Part shown: positions 33,691-45,524 of the stretch, piece by piece
How the letters are laid out: every line of letters starts with the position of its first letter
Numbering within the stretch: position 1 is the stretch's first letter
NCBI GenBank assembly: GCA_021292105.1
Contig: CM037868.1
Span: 28,974,139-29,038,138, forward strand
Source: Anadara kagoshimensis
Lineage: Eukaryota > Mollusca > Bivalvia > Arcoida > Arcidae
Reading direction: 5' to 3'
DNA: 64,000 nucleotides
Program-made: the position numbers and the translations under genes
The notes under the pieces: generated by a model
Database searches by the model: none
What the model was told of the DNA's origin: nothing
The model's input: the letters and a program-made list of their open reading frames with translations, nothing else

Positions 33691-34912
33691 CAGTGTACGA
33701 AACTCGTAGAAATTTCCAACCAGTCAGCAGGGCTGGCAACTGACAAAAGTTACCAGTCCTCAGGAAAATTAACCAGACATCAGGACTGGCGTTTATGAAA
33801 AGTTACCTGTCCTTGTTTTGTATTATTATTAATAAATGTAACAATATGTCACTCATAATTACGCCGCCGACGAAAGTAATCCCTATATGTCGCCTAGTCA
33901 GGCGACACAAAAAATGATCATATAATAAAATGGATTGATTTTAAATGTATTGTTTGTTCGTATTTAAAACAATGGTTATAGCAGTTTGAAATCAATTATT
34001 CACGGCTTGTTAAATTTCAAATTTCATTAATTTAAGGTATTCTATCTGACAAGTACTTGGCAAAATATATTCTTATCCTTTCGACCTTTGGATACGATTT
34101 TATTTCAACCACTGTAAAATATTTGGCTTTGCAATTGCACATTTTGGTCCAAGCACTACTGATCAAGATGAGGAATGGTATTCCGATACAGATATCTAGT
34201 GCTGTGAAATTAAAATGATTATGATGAATAGTAACACGTGACTAACGAGATCAAGTGTAAAGGTAATGAACATGTGATTATGTGCTTGTCTATTCATTTA
34301 ACATTACAAATGCCTGTCCAGTAATGCAGAAGTAAAATTGTTCATCTAGTCAACTGCTATGCGATATCAGCAACGCCCACAGAAAAAAATACGTATAGCT
34401 AACATTCACTTCATTTTAGCATTTTATTACTTATCATAACTCATCATCATTATCATCATCGTTTTGTGTTGTCGTAAATCTTATTTCGCTCCCTTGCATC
34501 GCAGTTTCTCTTGAGGCTCGGGCAGCCCAAGGAACTTGCACATGGCCATGTTTGTTTGTTCTTTCTTTCTATCATACATGGTTATTTCCCCTTATTTTCT
34601 TCGAATCACTAATGTCAATAAATGACCGATAGCGAGGATGATTACTCGGTTTATAAACAAATTACAGAATGGCATCACTGATTGGCTTAAAAATGGGATT
34701 TTAGCCAATCGGCATTGCCGTAACAGATGATACATTTACAGGCGTTGTGTAATTTCCGGAAAGGTAGACGCAACTCCGGAAGACGAATCTACTTTCGGTT
34801 TTAAATGAAAAAGTTTAACCAGACCGTCGGACGTGTAATTAAAACTTTTTAGCCGTCCGATTCAAAATTAGCCCGACTCGGACGGTCGGGCGGGCTGTTA
34901 TTTCGAACACTG
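33691..34912. mobile_element. Non-autonomous hAT-like transposon with 7-bp duplication
   Basis: It starts CAGTGTACGAAA and ends TTTCGAACACTG, matching inverted repeats with one difference. It is directly flanked on both sides by ACATTTC (33684-33690 and 34913-34919). Subterminal regions also resemble each other in inverted order (ACAAAAGTTACCAGTCC against AAAAAGTTTTAATTACACG). CpG content is much higher than in the flanks, suggesting a recent insertion. No long frame is present, so it depends on a transposase elsewhere. The 7-bp duplication is short for hAT (usually 8) and would also suit Dada-like elements. Confidence 0.8.
34679..34709. repeat. Inverted CCAAT-box pair
   Basis: GATTGGCT and AGCCAATC, followed inward by A-run and T-run arms, form a dyad within the hAT-like element. 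Each arm contains a CCAAT core. Confidence 0.6.
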
Positions 34913-35213
34913 ACATTTCACCTTATTGAAGAATAGAGACACTCACAAAGTTACCAGATATCTTTGTTTCTTGCCAAAATAAGTTTCTGGGGATCAACTG
35001 AATTTGAGCATACAATGAGGAATGATTTCAAAGATTGGCCTGACCTTTCTTTCACTTCTATGTTCTTTCTTTACTTTTTATATTCAACCTACAGTCTCAC
35101 TTCATCTTTTAAATTGCCTCACAGGTATAATTTCATCAGTTCGGTGTTTATATGTATTGTTATAGTTTTATTAGGGTCATTGGTGGCCAAGTTGTCTGAA
35201 CACAGACAGTCCA

Positions 35214-35370
35214 CAGTGTTCAATATAAGACTTTTCAGAGGCCATTTTCTAAAACTTTAATCTTAAAAGTCATAACATTAATATTTTTGTATTCAAGTTT
35301 TGTTAAAAATGGCCCACTAAGATCTTAACATTAGGGTCATTTGGGAAAATAAAGAATCAATTGACCTCTT
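35214..35370. mobile_element. Diverged copy of the 10069 MITE, 3' end lost
   Basis: It begins CAGTGTTCAAT and follows the 10069 element through TTTTCAGAG.GGCCA, GTTAAAAATGG.CCACT, GA.CTTAACA and GGGAAAATAA. The closing terminus is missing. Confidence 0.65.
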
Positions 35371-35384
35371 TTAGAATAACCGAA

Positions 35385-35525
35385 TAGCCAGTCACCACCT
35401 CGGTTCAAATCCCATGCAAACAGATCCAAGTGTTATTGTTTTTGGTATTCTGGTTTCCTCCACCACCCCAGAACTGGACATCTTGATATATGTGAAGGAA
35501 TCTTGGCAGGATCATAACCACCATT
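35385..35525 (+). mobile_element. tRNA-derived SINE (B box and body)
   Basis: A good B-box match CGGTTCAAATCCC at 35401 is followed by the body CTGGTTTCCTCCACCACC, CCAGAACTGGACATCTTGAT and TATGTGAAGGAATCTTGG. The A box is degraded. Confidence 0.6.
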
Positions 35526-35626
35526 ATTGTATCCTATTTTTCTGTAACATCTTCCTGCAATCCTAGGTTAACCTCAGCATAATGTTTTATATCAAAATTC
35601 TATATTTATCTCCTTTATGAACTGGA

Positions 35627-35890
35627 ACATTGTGAATTAAAATGCCCAGCTCTTGATAGGATATATAGCAACATTGTGAATTAAAATGCCCAGCTCTTGA
35701 TAGGATATATAGCGACATTGTGAATTAAAATGCCCAGCTCCTGATAGGATATATAGCAACATTGTGAATTAAAATGCCCAGCTCTTGATAGGATATATAG
35801 CAACATTGTGAATTAAAATGCCCAGCTCTTGATAGGATATATAGCAACATTGTGAATTAAAATGCCCAGCTCTTGATAGGATATATAGCA
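35627..35890. repeat. 44-bp minisatellite, six units
   Basis: ACATTGTGAATTAAAATGCC recurs at 35627, 35671, 35715, 35759, 35803 and 35847, with almost no variation. This suggests recent expansion. Confidence 0.95.
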
Positions 35891-35894
35891 AGCA

Positions 35895-36275
35895 TAACTG
35901 TAAAGACTCTAACCCTCTCCAGGTTAAGAGTATGCAGTCTTAACCAACATCCACATATTTCAACTTAACTTGAACAGTGCACTTTTATTTTCAAAAATTG
36001 ATAAATATTTAACTTTGAGGGTTTGTAGGGTAACCCTGAATCGCAGCATATTCAATAATGATATTTATTTCTCTCTAACAAATCTGCTATTATGATGGAT
36101 ATATTAGTAAGCTGTTTTCTGTAAATGACCGGTTAATGACGACTGGTAATAGTATTTATAAGATTATCAGTATGGGATCAAGATAATCTGGAAAACCTTG
36201 GATTATCTAGATAATCTCAGATTAGGGGTGTTTGAAGACATCAAACTTCATAATTACACACAGGCATTTAAGTAT
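35895..36275. other. No supported feature
   Basis: Unique sequence between two minisatellites. Confidence 0.4.
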
Positions 36276-36277
36276 GA

Positions 36278-36445
36278 ACCATAGCACGCTAAATGTATAA
36301 TGTGTTTACCATAGCACGCTAAATGTATAATGTGTTTACCATAGCACGCTAAATGTATAATGTGTTTACCATAGCACGCTTAATGTATAATGTGTTTACC
36401 ATAGCACGCTAAATGTATTATGTGCTTACCATAGCTTTATGTATA
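36278..36445. repeat. 30-bp minisatellite, five to six units
   Basis: ACCATAGCACGCTAAATG starts at 36278, 36308, 36338, 36368 and 36398, with a truncated unit at 36428. Confidence 0.95.
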
Positions 36446-36565
36446 ATGTGGTTGACTTTACACTACCGGGTAGTAATACAGTCTTTATCTTTATGGACCA
36501 CCCAAACCCCAAGAGGAGGGAGTATAAAGGTGTTTTACACCCCAGTCAAGATTCCTTCACCTAAG

Positions 36566-36718
36566 CAGGGATGAAGCTTAACTTTTTTGAGTTAGGGGTC
36601 ACTTCAGAAAAGAAGTTGTAATAGCAATAAATAACTATAATGTGTAAACATAAAGAGGCAGAGACTAATAATTTTTAGTAGACATGGGCTACTGGGCCCC
36701 TGCTAATCTTCATCCCTG
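36566..36718. mobile_element. CAGGGATGAAG MITE, copy B, with 6-bp duplication
   Basis: Perfect 11-bp inverted termini CAGGGATGAAG and CTTCATCCCTG bound 153 bp, directly flanked on both sides by CCTAAG (36560-36565 and 36719-36724). It is homologous to 20316-20472. The terminus is hAT-like and there is no coding capacity. Confidence 0.85.
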
Positions 36719-36829
36719 CCTAAGTATTGAAGTGGTTAGATCTTTGGATGGTAGAGTAAACCAGGGTGTCTCAAAGACTACCAGTACCACTGAGTTTCAG
36801 TAGTTGACTATTTTACAATTATAGGTACT

Positions 36830-36963
36830 CTCAAAGTGAGATTTGTACCTGGATGGTGACCACTCTGCCACTCAGATGCCCGGTCTGTTTGTCTTCCTCA
36901 AAGTGAGATTTGTACCTGGATGGTGACCACTCTGCCACTCAGATGCCCGGTCTGTTTGTCTTC
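36830..36963 (-). mobile_element. Tandemly duplicated SINE head (2 x 67 bp)
   Basis: Two identical-looking 67-bp units (36830-36896 and 36897-36963) each carry, on the minus strand, an A-box match TGGCAGAGTGG and a B-box-like AGGTACAAATCTCAC. Confidence 0.65.
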
Positions 36964-36964
36964 A

Positions 36965-39900
36965 GGATAAAATTACTGCTTGTTTACAGAGAATTTTTAC
37001 ATGCAAATAATTTACAGTTTTACTATGGTACCAGTCAATATTACTGATTCTTCTACTTACTTGGGCCATTAAAGTTTGTTTTTTTTCCCCCACAACACTT
37101 GCGTTGTATTGACTATTATGTGACTTTGTAATTTGATTGTTTACAATGTTACACATTTTGACAAAATGGCTTTGCTTTCCATGTGATGTTATGGTAACAG
37201 AAAAGTTGGTCTCGCTGTAATAATTCAGACAAGTATTGTTTTTCAAAGATTAGAACATGTTTATGAGAGAACTAATTTTAAGGTAAACACTGCAAATATT
37301 TTGCAAATAAAACATTTTGATTGGATTATTCAATTTGAACATATTTTACGGATTTTGACATGTTTTGAGAACACTTGCTGTTTTGAGCAGTTATTTAGTC
37401 AAAATGTTGTTTATAAATTTATATTTCTACATAACCCCCATCTTATTTTAACATAATTGAAAGGATTTCTGCTTGATTATAATTTTGTATTAACACGTAA
37501 AGAGGTTATTGGTATTACTCTGTATTAAGACCCATTTCTATTCATAAATCTACCCAGTATAGGGTTAAATATCAAACTGAGTAAGGAGGTTGTGTTTTAT
37601 ACAGATTTTGTATTTGTGATCTCGGCTGGATAATCTGATTTATTAAATAAGTTTATGACTGAGAAATAAAATATAATTTCTGTTGAAATATATGGATTAT
37701 TGATCAGTCAGTCGGTGAAAACGTAAGAGAAAATGGTTTTTGATGTGTGAAAATGTGAAATGAATTTGCTGAATCTAAATGAAGTCCTTAAAGTTGTGTG
37801 ATTTTTGTACTACTGTGAGGCAGTGTCTATGGCATACTTAAATTGTAAGTAAATACAACTCTAATGTGTAAATATTTTACTTGATGGAGCAAAATAGAAA
37901 ATGAATGACCTAGTCTGGTGACTTTGAGAATTTTATTGTGTAAACAGAAAAATATATCTTACTTGGTAGTAATAAACACTTTAATTAACTTTTAATGGAG
38001 AAAAAATTATAAAATGGTTAGAAGATTGACATTGTTAGATATTTGACTATTTGACATTAACTTTGAAGTCACAAGGGATATTTGAAGGTTTTTAAGTCTA
38101 AGATAAATTATTTTTGACTTGATGACAATTTTTATAGAAGCACCAATAATACAGAAATGTCTCCCATTAAGCAAACTTATGATGTACACTTCTAACTTTT
38201 AATGAATTGGGTTTTTTAAATCAATTATATTGAGATGTTCTCTGCACCTATCCTGTATAGCATACATACATGTACACTATTGTAAAAACAAGAGTAACTC
38301 TGGGCTATGTCATTGTGATCTTTATGATGTTGATGTGTTAAATGTAGTCAGTCAAGTGGACATTATCCCAACAAAGACTTGTAATTTACCTGTAGAGTGT
38401 AAAAGCAGGTGCTTGTTCTCTTGTTATACTTTGACAGATGCTTGCTCAAGTGTATTGGCTATTTTGATTGTTAATTGACCGGTGCACAGGTGGCTTACCT
38501 TTATGATTTTAAATCTGTCTGTAATTAGCCAATCAAGTTTGAATGTATTGATGGATGGACAGAGTATATGGGCCTTGGTCAGAAAATAGAAATCAAAAAC
38601 AAAGCATTTTACAAATCACTGGTTGATAAATTGATTAGTATTGTCACTGTCTATAGATCTAAATCTGTAATAATTATTTGTTTGGTAAAGTTCAAAGTGA
38701 TGTAGTAACAGCTGACACACTGTTGCTGACCAATAATAGTTTGACCATTCAATCCTTATATTTACACATATAGTTAAGTTTCTTCATTCTGGTTTCAGTC
38801 AGTACTAGTAAGATGATGATCTCTGTAAGTGAACTGGTCATTTTTAACCTCGCAATGGTGGGTGTCTTTAGCATGCACAGAGACATGGATCCAAGTTTTG
38901 AGTCTCGTACAAGAGACTATTCCTGTGTAGATACCTGTTACATACATTTTAGTGGTACCATGAAGTAAATTTCATTGAACTATTGTTTTCTAGGAAGTCT
39001 GAACAAATTGATAGATTTATGGTCAGTATGTTTTGAAAGTTTTTTGTCTGCAAGAAAACCATAATTGTCATAAATGCATGGTGTTTGCGAGTAAGTAGAA
39101 TGTTAAAGTTCTGCATGTTGTTGGGTAGAGGGAACAGTTTTGTATTTTTTGTTGATTTTCGATTAGTATGTTGTAATAATTCATATTTAACTTCTTTTTT
39201 AGTTGATTTTTTGGTTTGGATTTTTGATTGATTTTCAATTTGTTTGTTTTTCATAATAATTTATAGTTTACTTCTTCCAAAGTTAACTTTTTACTTTTGT
39301 TATTGTATGTTTGTCCTTTAGTTATTGTTTGTTTGTCACATTGCAGTTATGTGGATGTCATTGTTTAGGAATGTATTTTGATTGTAGTGTTATACAGAAA
39401 TGATGATCTTAATATTTTCAAAATGTCCATCTAACGTTAATAATATTAGAGTATGAATCTAATAAGCAGAATATTTTTATACCAAATTTTATTTCAGCAT
39501 CATTGGTTAAAAACATATAACTTATAATAAGAGAATCAAAACAAAATTACAGTGCCAAATGTAAAGTTATGTATGTTCTCATCAGACTGGCAGACTTGCC
39601 TAAGTTTCGAACCCTCGTCTTAAATATTTCAACATAGTATTTCATTAATTGATTGGAAGTGAGAAAGTAAATATTTAAGTTTTATTTTTAAAGTTTGTTT
39701 AATAATGACTTTTATATCATTAATAAATATATCCTAAAATTTAACCCATAACAATGGTCATCACTAAGTGGTCAGGTTACTATTTATATCTGCTTATGTT
39801 TTAATAAAAACTTAAGTTTATGCAAAGCTGTAAACCTACTAATAATTGAAGCATTTCATTAATCTTTATAACAGTTTTTCTTATTGTATAGATATTGCAT
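36965..39900. other. Intron-like sequence, nothing supported
   Basis: About 3 kb of A+T-rich unique sequence. Frames of 60-101 codons (36962-37246, 38230-38478, 38949-39254) lack splice context and motifs. Confidence 0.35.
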
Positions 39901-39919
39901 ATGTAGTCGTCTTAGTAGA

Positions 39920-39975
39920 TAACTTAGCAGAGAACTTGGCCAATGTGTTCAAGGTCCCAGGTTTCAGCCCTGACA
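39920..39975 (+). mobile_element. SINE-like tRNA promoter remnant
   Basis: A TTAGCAGAGAACTTGGCC segment is followed by the B-box-like AGGTTTCAGCCCTGAC at about 39958, facing the minus-strand head at 40029-40100. Confidence 0.35.
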
Positions 39976-40028
39976 CGGAGTGGGCCCATACTTGGCCAAA
40001 GCCATCGTATATAATAAAAATATGGGTC

Positions 40029-40100
40029 AGCACAGGGTTGGAACCTGTCACCTTTGACACTGAATAAGCAAATGCACTACCAACTTATGTATCTAGGCCA
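40029..40100 (-). mobile_element. tRNA-derived SINE head
   Basis: On the minus strand, A-box-like TAAGTTGGTAGTGC and B-box-like AGGTTCCAACCCTG are spaced as in a tRNA over about 72 bases. No intact acceptor stem is seen. Confidence 0.6.
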
Positions 40101-40104
40101 TGAC

Positions 40105-42270
40105 TTAGGTAATATCAAACATTGGAGAAAATAGCTTTAATATCAAACATTGGAGAAAATAGCTTTTAGATTCCAGTGGTAGGCATTTAAAATAAAAAAA
40201 ATCTTGTATATGTGTGTGTGTGTGGGGGGGGGGGATGTTAGTGTTTAAATAATTGGAATGTTTACACTATATATACAATGTGCAGTATTGACAAATGTGA
40301 TCTTTGTATTGGTCAGTTTGGTCAGTCTGTATAACTATTTACAGTTATAAATAAACATATATAGGTCAGTTTTTATGTCAATAAGCTCTTGTTCATTTCT
40401 TGGTCATTTCTGTGTCTAGTGGGTGAACAAATTAAATATTGACTAAAGCTCCATAACTGAGACCAAATGTTTATTTTCTGTTTGACATTCAAACAAGGCC
40501 TATAAAGACTTTCCAAGCACCTTGTTGAATGTTCCATTTATATATATCACCTTGTGTTTAAACAACTAATTTATTCTAATTGTGGTAAGTTTTTTTGTTA
40601 ATTCATTTCTTTGTGTTCAAGATGTTTTTATTGTGTTTTATAAATTCCTTCTATTTTTGTGTTGGGTAAAAGATGATTTGTATTTTTACAATCCTTTATC
40701 TTTATGTGAAATACTTGTTACCATTAATGTTGAAATTTAAAATGTTGGAATGACTGTATTCATATATTGTACACTTCATTCTAGAAAATACCTACCCCCC
40801 CTTCTCTCTCTCTCTCTCTCTCCAACGGAGACCAAATTGTTGAAAAAGTATTGCGTAATAGAGCAGGGTCTTAACTAGGTGGTTCAAAGATACTAGTGAG
40901 AAAGTTCACTTGGAAGGTCAATGACTTTCACCGGGTACTTCAGGTTTTGCCCACATTCCCAAAAACTGTCTGCTTCGCTATCAGTGAAAAATTAACTAGG
41001 ACTTAAAACTTTATTTTGCTGATATTTGTTAATGTTAAATAAGTCTTCATTAATTCTCTAAGTGCTTGCTGACGACAAGGTATTTATTTTTCCATCACAT
41101 TTGTTAGCTGTTGGTTCAAGATATTTCTATTATTCAGCAACACACACACACACACACACACACACACCCCTAACTTTTAATGAAACAGATCCAGACAAAT
41201 CATAGCAAAAATAGCTATTCCATTAGTTTCTGAGAACATATTTAACCTTTGACCTTAAGAAAGGTGTCCTTAAAACCTGGGCTATCATTATGATTAGGTG
41301 TAATTATTTCTGTACATTCTCTTACAATATGACATTGGTCTCCCAGAGCTACAGCCATTGTGTTGCTAGTCATTGCCAGCTTTCAATGAGTACACATTTG
41401 TCCTGACTTTATACAAACCACTGAATTTCTTCTTCACACATGACTTACTCTTTATATTAAGCCATTACCAGTGAAAAGAAAATATTTATATAAATATTAA
41501 AGGATGGATCATAACAGGTCTATATATATGTTTTTGATTAATGTTTTAGTTTCCAGTCAATGTACCTGTTGAATGTGATTTAAGTTTTAAACAGTGAATG
41601 TAATATTTTCAAAGCCAAGGTACACTGATAATGTGACTTGTGTATTTAATTAAGGACTAGAGATTGATCAGGGAGTTTGTAACTTGATTGTAGATCTATT
41701 CTTTACCTTTTGATGTATTTTTGTACCAGACTCCAGTGCACCTGTGATGAGAATGTGATTTAATTTTGATTACATGTGAAATTTTCACAGGTGTATTGGG
41801 GACTGAAATGATCAAGATCCATTCATTTTACAAATAATGTGTTTTTGGTGCATTTTTGATGTTCATAACCAGTACATAATATGAAAGGATTTATTAACTT
41901 TTAATGGGTGAATGGGTAATGTGTTAGCCAAGTTAATAATGAATATTTGGACTATACAGTTAACTTATGGGTATATGTGTGACTTGATTATAAATTCCTT
42001 TGGTTACTCTATATATTTGATTTGTATTTGATTTCCATATATTTAGAGTACATGTTAACTGTGATAAGTGAAATATTGTCTAAATTTTTGTCTATTGGGT
42101 GACAAATATTAGTTTTGGATTCAACAACTTACACAGTAGTTATTTCTACAGGAAAACCTTATACCATCACTACTGTTATTATAAATATACAGGACTTCTT
42201 AATTTATTTTGGAGACTTTCAAATGTCGTGGCAGTAAGTTGTTAGTGTGGAATGGAATAATGTTGTTATT
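40105..42270. other. Unique sequence with microsatellites
   Basis: Contains (TG)n plus G run at about 40209-40234, (TC)n at 40802-40822 and (CA)n at 41140-41168, with a ~30-bp direct duplication (ATATCAAACATTGGAG) at about 40111 and 40140. No gene is supported. Confidence 0.4.
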
Positions 42271-42282
42271 ATGTCCGAGTCT

Positions 42283-42515
42283 TTCACAAAGGCAGTCATT
42301 AAAAGATGCTGGTGTACCTGAGGAAATCCACTGACCTTCACAAAGGCAGTCATTAAAAGATGCTGGAGTACCTGAGGAAATCCACTGACCTTCAGTAAGT
42401 GAACTGACAAACTTTCTCACAATAGGCTCTCCTCGGTTAGGATTCGGACCTAGGCTGTGACAGTCACTGTGATTTGTAAGTGTACGTTTTTGACCACTCG
42501 GCCACTGAGACCCCT
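42283..42515 (-). mobile_element. tRNA-derived SINE with internal 54-bp duplication
   Basis: On the minus strand the head has A box TGGCCGAGTGGT (excellent match) and B box AGGTCCGAATCCTAACC. It is followed by the body GTGAGAAAGTTTGTCAG, GAAGGTCAGTGGATTTCC, CAGGTAC. A 54-bp body segment is duplicated (units from 42283 and 42337). The best-preserved SINE promoter in the window. Confidence 0.8.
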
Positions 42516-42610
42516 TGAAACTGAAAGGAATGAAATGATTTAACTGTATAATAAATTTGGATCAAATAAACATAGTTGTTTAATTGGACTTGTATGTTTT
42601 TATAATTCAG

Positions 42611-42696
42611 GTTGGTGTTCAAGGATCTAGATGGACATGTTCAATGATGACATTCCCTGATGAAGCTCTTCAATCTTACATAGACAGGAAAACATT
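42611..42696 (+). CDS. Exon-like interval (hypothetical chain, exon 3)
   Basis: It is bounded by TATAATTCAG and a GTAAGT donor. In phase 0 it is fully open for 28 codons plus two bases, including QGSRWTCSMMTFPDEALQ; the other phases stop. Its incoming phase 0 matches 25425 and its outgoing phase 2 matches 46169. Two good splice signals and a single open frame make this one of the better plus-strand exon candidates. Product not recognised. Confidence 0.35.
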
Positions 42697-42813
42697 GTAA
42701 GTAAAATTATTATTGTCTTGTAACTTTGTTATACACAAGCTATTCAACATAAACTCACATAAAATATAATCTGAAGTGCCAGCTTGCAGTACAAAAACCA
42801 AAATCTCCAGCTA

Positions 42814-43338
42814 CGTCTGAATCTCACTTGGCACAGATATAATGTCTGAATCTCACTTGGCACAGATATAATGTCTGAATCTCACTTAGCACAGATATAA
42901 TGTCTGAATCTCACTTGGCACAGATATAATGTCTGAATCTCACTTGGCACAGATATAATGTCTGAATCTCACTTGGCACAGATATAATGTCTGAATCTCA
43001 CTTGGCACAGATATAATGTCTGAATCTCACTTGGCACAGATATAATGTCTGAATCTCACTTGGCACAGATATAATGTCTGAATCTCACTTGGTACAGATA
43101 TAATGTCTGAATCTCACTTGGCACAGATATAATGTCTGAATCTCACTTGGCACAGATATAATGTCTGAATCTCACTTGGCACAGATATAATGTCTGAATC
43201 TCACTTGGCACAGATATAATGTCTGAATCTCACTTGGCACAGATATAATGTCTGAATCTCACTTGGCACAGATATAATGTCTGAATCTCACTTGGTACAG
43301 ATATAATGTCTGAATCTCACTTGGCACAGATATAATGT
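42814..43338. repeat. 29-bp satellite, about 18 units
   Basis: Unit AATGTCTGAATCTCACTTGG plus CACAGATAT, repeated with only a few GGC/AGC/GGT changes. The very low divergence implies recent expansion. There are no spacers, so it is not a CRISPR-like array. Confidence 0.97.
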
Positions 43339-43339
43339 G

Positions 43340-43440
43340 AAACAGTTAAGGCTTGCTGAAGATGACCTTCTGCAGGCACTCTGGTTTCCTTTACTATCCT
43401 TGAAAGTTAAATACTCTTGACTGTGGCATACAATACTGGT
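43340..43440 (+). mobile_element. Probable SINE body fragment
   Basis: GCACTCTGGTTTCCTTTACTATC followed by GAAAGTTAAATACTCTTGACTGTGGC-like sequence is read as a decayed CTCTGGTTTCCTCCACC-type body directly after the 29-bp array. Confidence 0.35.
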
Positions 43441-43444
43441 TGTA

Positions 43445-44515
43445 TGATCCATAAATCTAAAGAAATGTGACTTTCTATTGCCATTTAGGGATGAATGGGT
43501 CAATTGAAAATTGATGTGCATAAAAAACAGGATAATATCTGTACACCTTTTTGCATTGAGTAATTTATTAATTTCTACATGAACAAACTGCAAGCTAAAT
43601 ACTTAATTGGATGAATCTGTCCCTCTATTCAAAACACCAAATCTTTAACTTTTTTTTTTACTCATGACAAACTTCTAAGTAAATATTTAATTGGATAAAG
43701 TCTCTGTCTCTTTATCTTCTATTAAATGTGAGAAAATTTATGATATTAGTAGAATTTTAAGTTAAACTGTTTTATTTATTACTTGAATAAGATGATTTGC
43801 CCATTTAAAAAAAAAAAAATTCAAAAGAATTTATTGCAGTGTAATGTATTCAAATATATATATATATATATTATGATCGTAAATTCTTGTTTGTGCATGT
43901 CTATCAATAAATGGAGCCCAGGTTTTGATCAAATGCATCCTGGCATAATATTTATTTAACTTTTCTTTTGAGTATGATAAATGTAAGGAAATAACAGAAA
44001 AAAATATATTTACTTAAGAATATTCTACAAAAGATAAGATTTTAGGCCAAAACAAGAAATTGTGATTTTTCTGGTCATCATCATAGCTGGATTCTTACCT
44101 TTTTTTACATACTACAAACTGGTATAAAATGGGGCTAATATTCTAATTCTAATTCCTGATACCTTTATTTATAAGGGTATGAGGCCTTTCTTCTGTCATG
44201 ATTCTTATGTGAAAAAAAAATATATTCTCTACCTCAACTGGATTTGGATATGAAATTTAAAAAAAAAAGTTTACGAGAAACTGTGTGCACAAAGCCTATT
44301 CATGGTTCCATAGAGTGATGTTACCGGAAACAAAAAAAATTTATATTTAGGCCTTAGTCATACAGGTGTGACACTCCAGTTTTAAGATGTTCATACTAAA
44401 TTGCTATAAACAGGGAATGTTAAATGTTCACATTCAGATCAGCTCCTTCATGTTTGAATTTGTCTGTTTGCTTGATTGAATTTTATATTTAAATATTTAA
44501 AATACTGTGACTTAG
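43445..44515. other. No supported feature
   Basis: A+T-rich unique sequence with a (TA)n tract at about 43855-43871. Confidence 0.4.
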
Positions 44516-44519
44516 TTCA

Positions 44520-44715
44520 AGTAATGGTGTTTTATGCCCCAGTCATGATTGTCACTTGCATTGTGACAGTCAGTTCTGGATAGATGGAGGAAAATGGAGT
44601 ACCTGGATAAACCAGTGAACTTAAGTTAGTGAAAGTGACTGTTATGCAGTAAACAAAATTTCCCACTCTATTTTCAATTCTTGATGGACTTGGTCGGTGT
44701 TCAAACCCCTCATCT
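44520..44715 (-). mobile_element. tRNA-derived SINE, decayed
   Basis: On the minus strand a B-box-like GGGGTTTGAACACC (about 44697-44711) is followed by body-like sequence including CAGGTACTCC, CCTCCATC, CAGAACTGACTG and GGGGCATAAAAC. The 62-codon minus frame here lies inside it. Confidence 0.5.
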
Positions 44716-45078
44716 TCCATTTAAATTAAGGACAAGCCATCTGAGTTTAAATATTTTAAAATAAAAACCATGTTTCAATATCAGGTGTCAGAAATCAATA
44801 ATTTATACTTATGTATATTAAATATATATGATCTGTATCTCTCCAGGAAGGTACTTCCTATAGTAGTAATTATGTGACATTTTACCTCTGTATAAATCGT
44901 ACCTTGTAATATAATTTATTAAGGTGCACAGATCTGTATCTGTAACTACCTGTTATAACAGATCTCATCTATATGCCCCTTATCTGTACCTATTATATAT
45001 AACAAGTCAGGTGTACACAACTGTAACCACCTTGCTACTGTTGCATACATGTACAAAGACTGTTATTTTACTATATAG

Positions 45079-45520
45079 CTGAACACAGCTGAGGTCTTTA
45101 GAGGGGTTTTCTTGATCACACCTAGATCACTGCTCTTTACTTAGTAGTCTAGTGGTATTAAGGGAGTAAAACAACAGTTTATCATGGCTCCCACTCCCTA
45201 TGTTCAAATCCTACTTGGCAGATCCTAGTGTAATGTATAGCTGAGGTCTATTGGGGGTTTTCTTTATCAATCTAAGATCACCTCTGTATTCCTGATAGCC
45301 TGGTGGTCTAAAGGGAGTAAAGCAACAGGTTATTGTGATTCCCACCTCCTAAGATCCAATCCCACATCAGCCGTGGCAGATCCTAGTGGGAAAGAGATTG
45401 TCAGTTCACTTTTCAGAGATCTGTGGTTTTAAACTCCAATTTCTTTCACCACCCTAGAACTTTCCTCCATATTATTTGACATGGCCTTTAAACACTATTA
45501 CTTCACTAGAGTCTAGTGAC
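45079..45520 (+). mobile_element. Tandem tRNA-derived SINE heads plus body
   Basis: Two diverged units about 152 bp apart (GCTGAGGTCT at 45088 and 45240) each carry an A-box-like TAGTCTAGTGGT / TAGCCTGGTGGT and a B-box-like GTTCAAATCC / GATCCAATCCC. The body (AGAGATTGTCAGTTCACTTT, TTCTTTCACCACCC, CTTTAAACAC) follows the second unit only. Confidence 0.6.
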
Positions 45521-45524
45521 AAAA

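Noticed and set aside
42814..43338. CRISPR-like direct repeats of 29 bp
   Set aside because: Units are contiguous without spacers, and the context is eukaryotic; it is a satellite.
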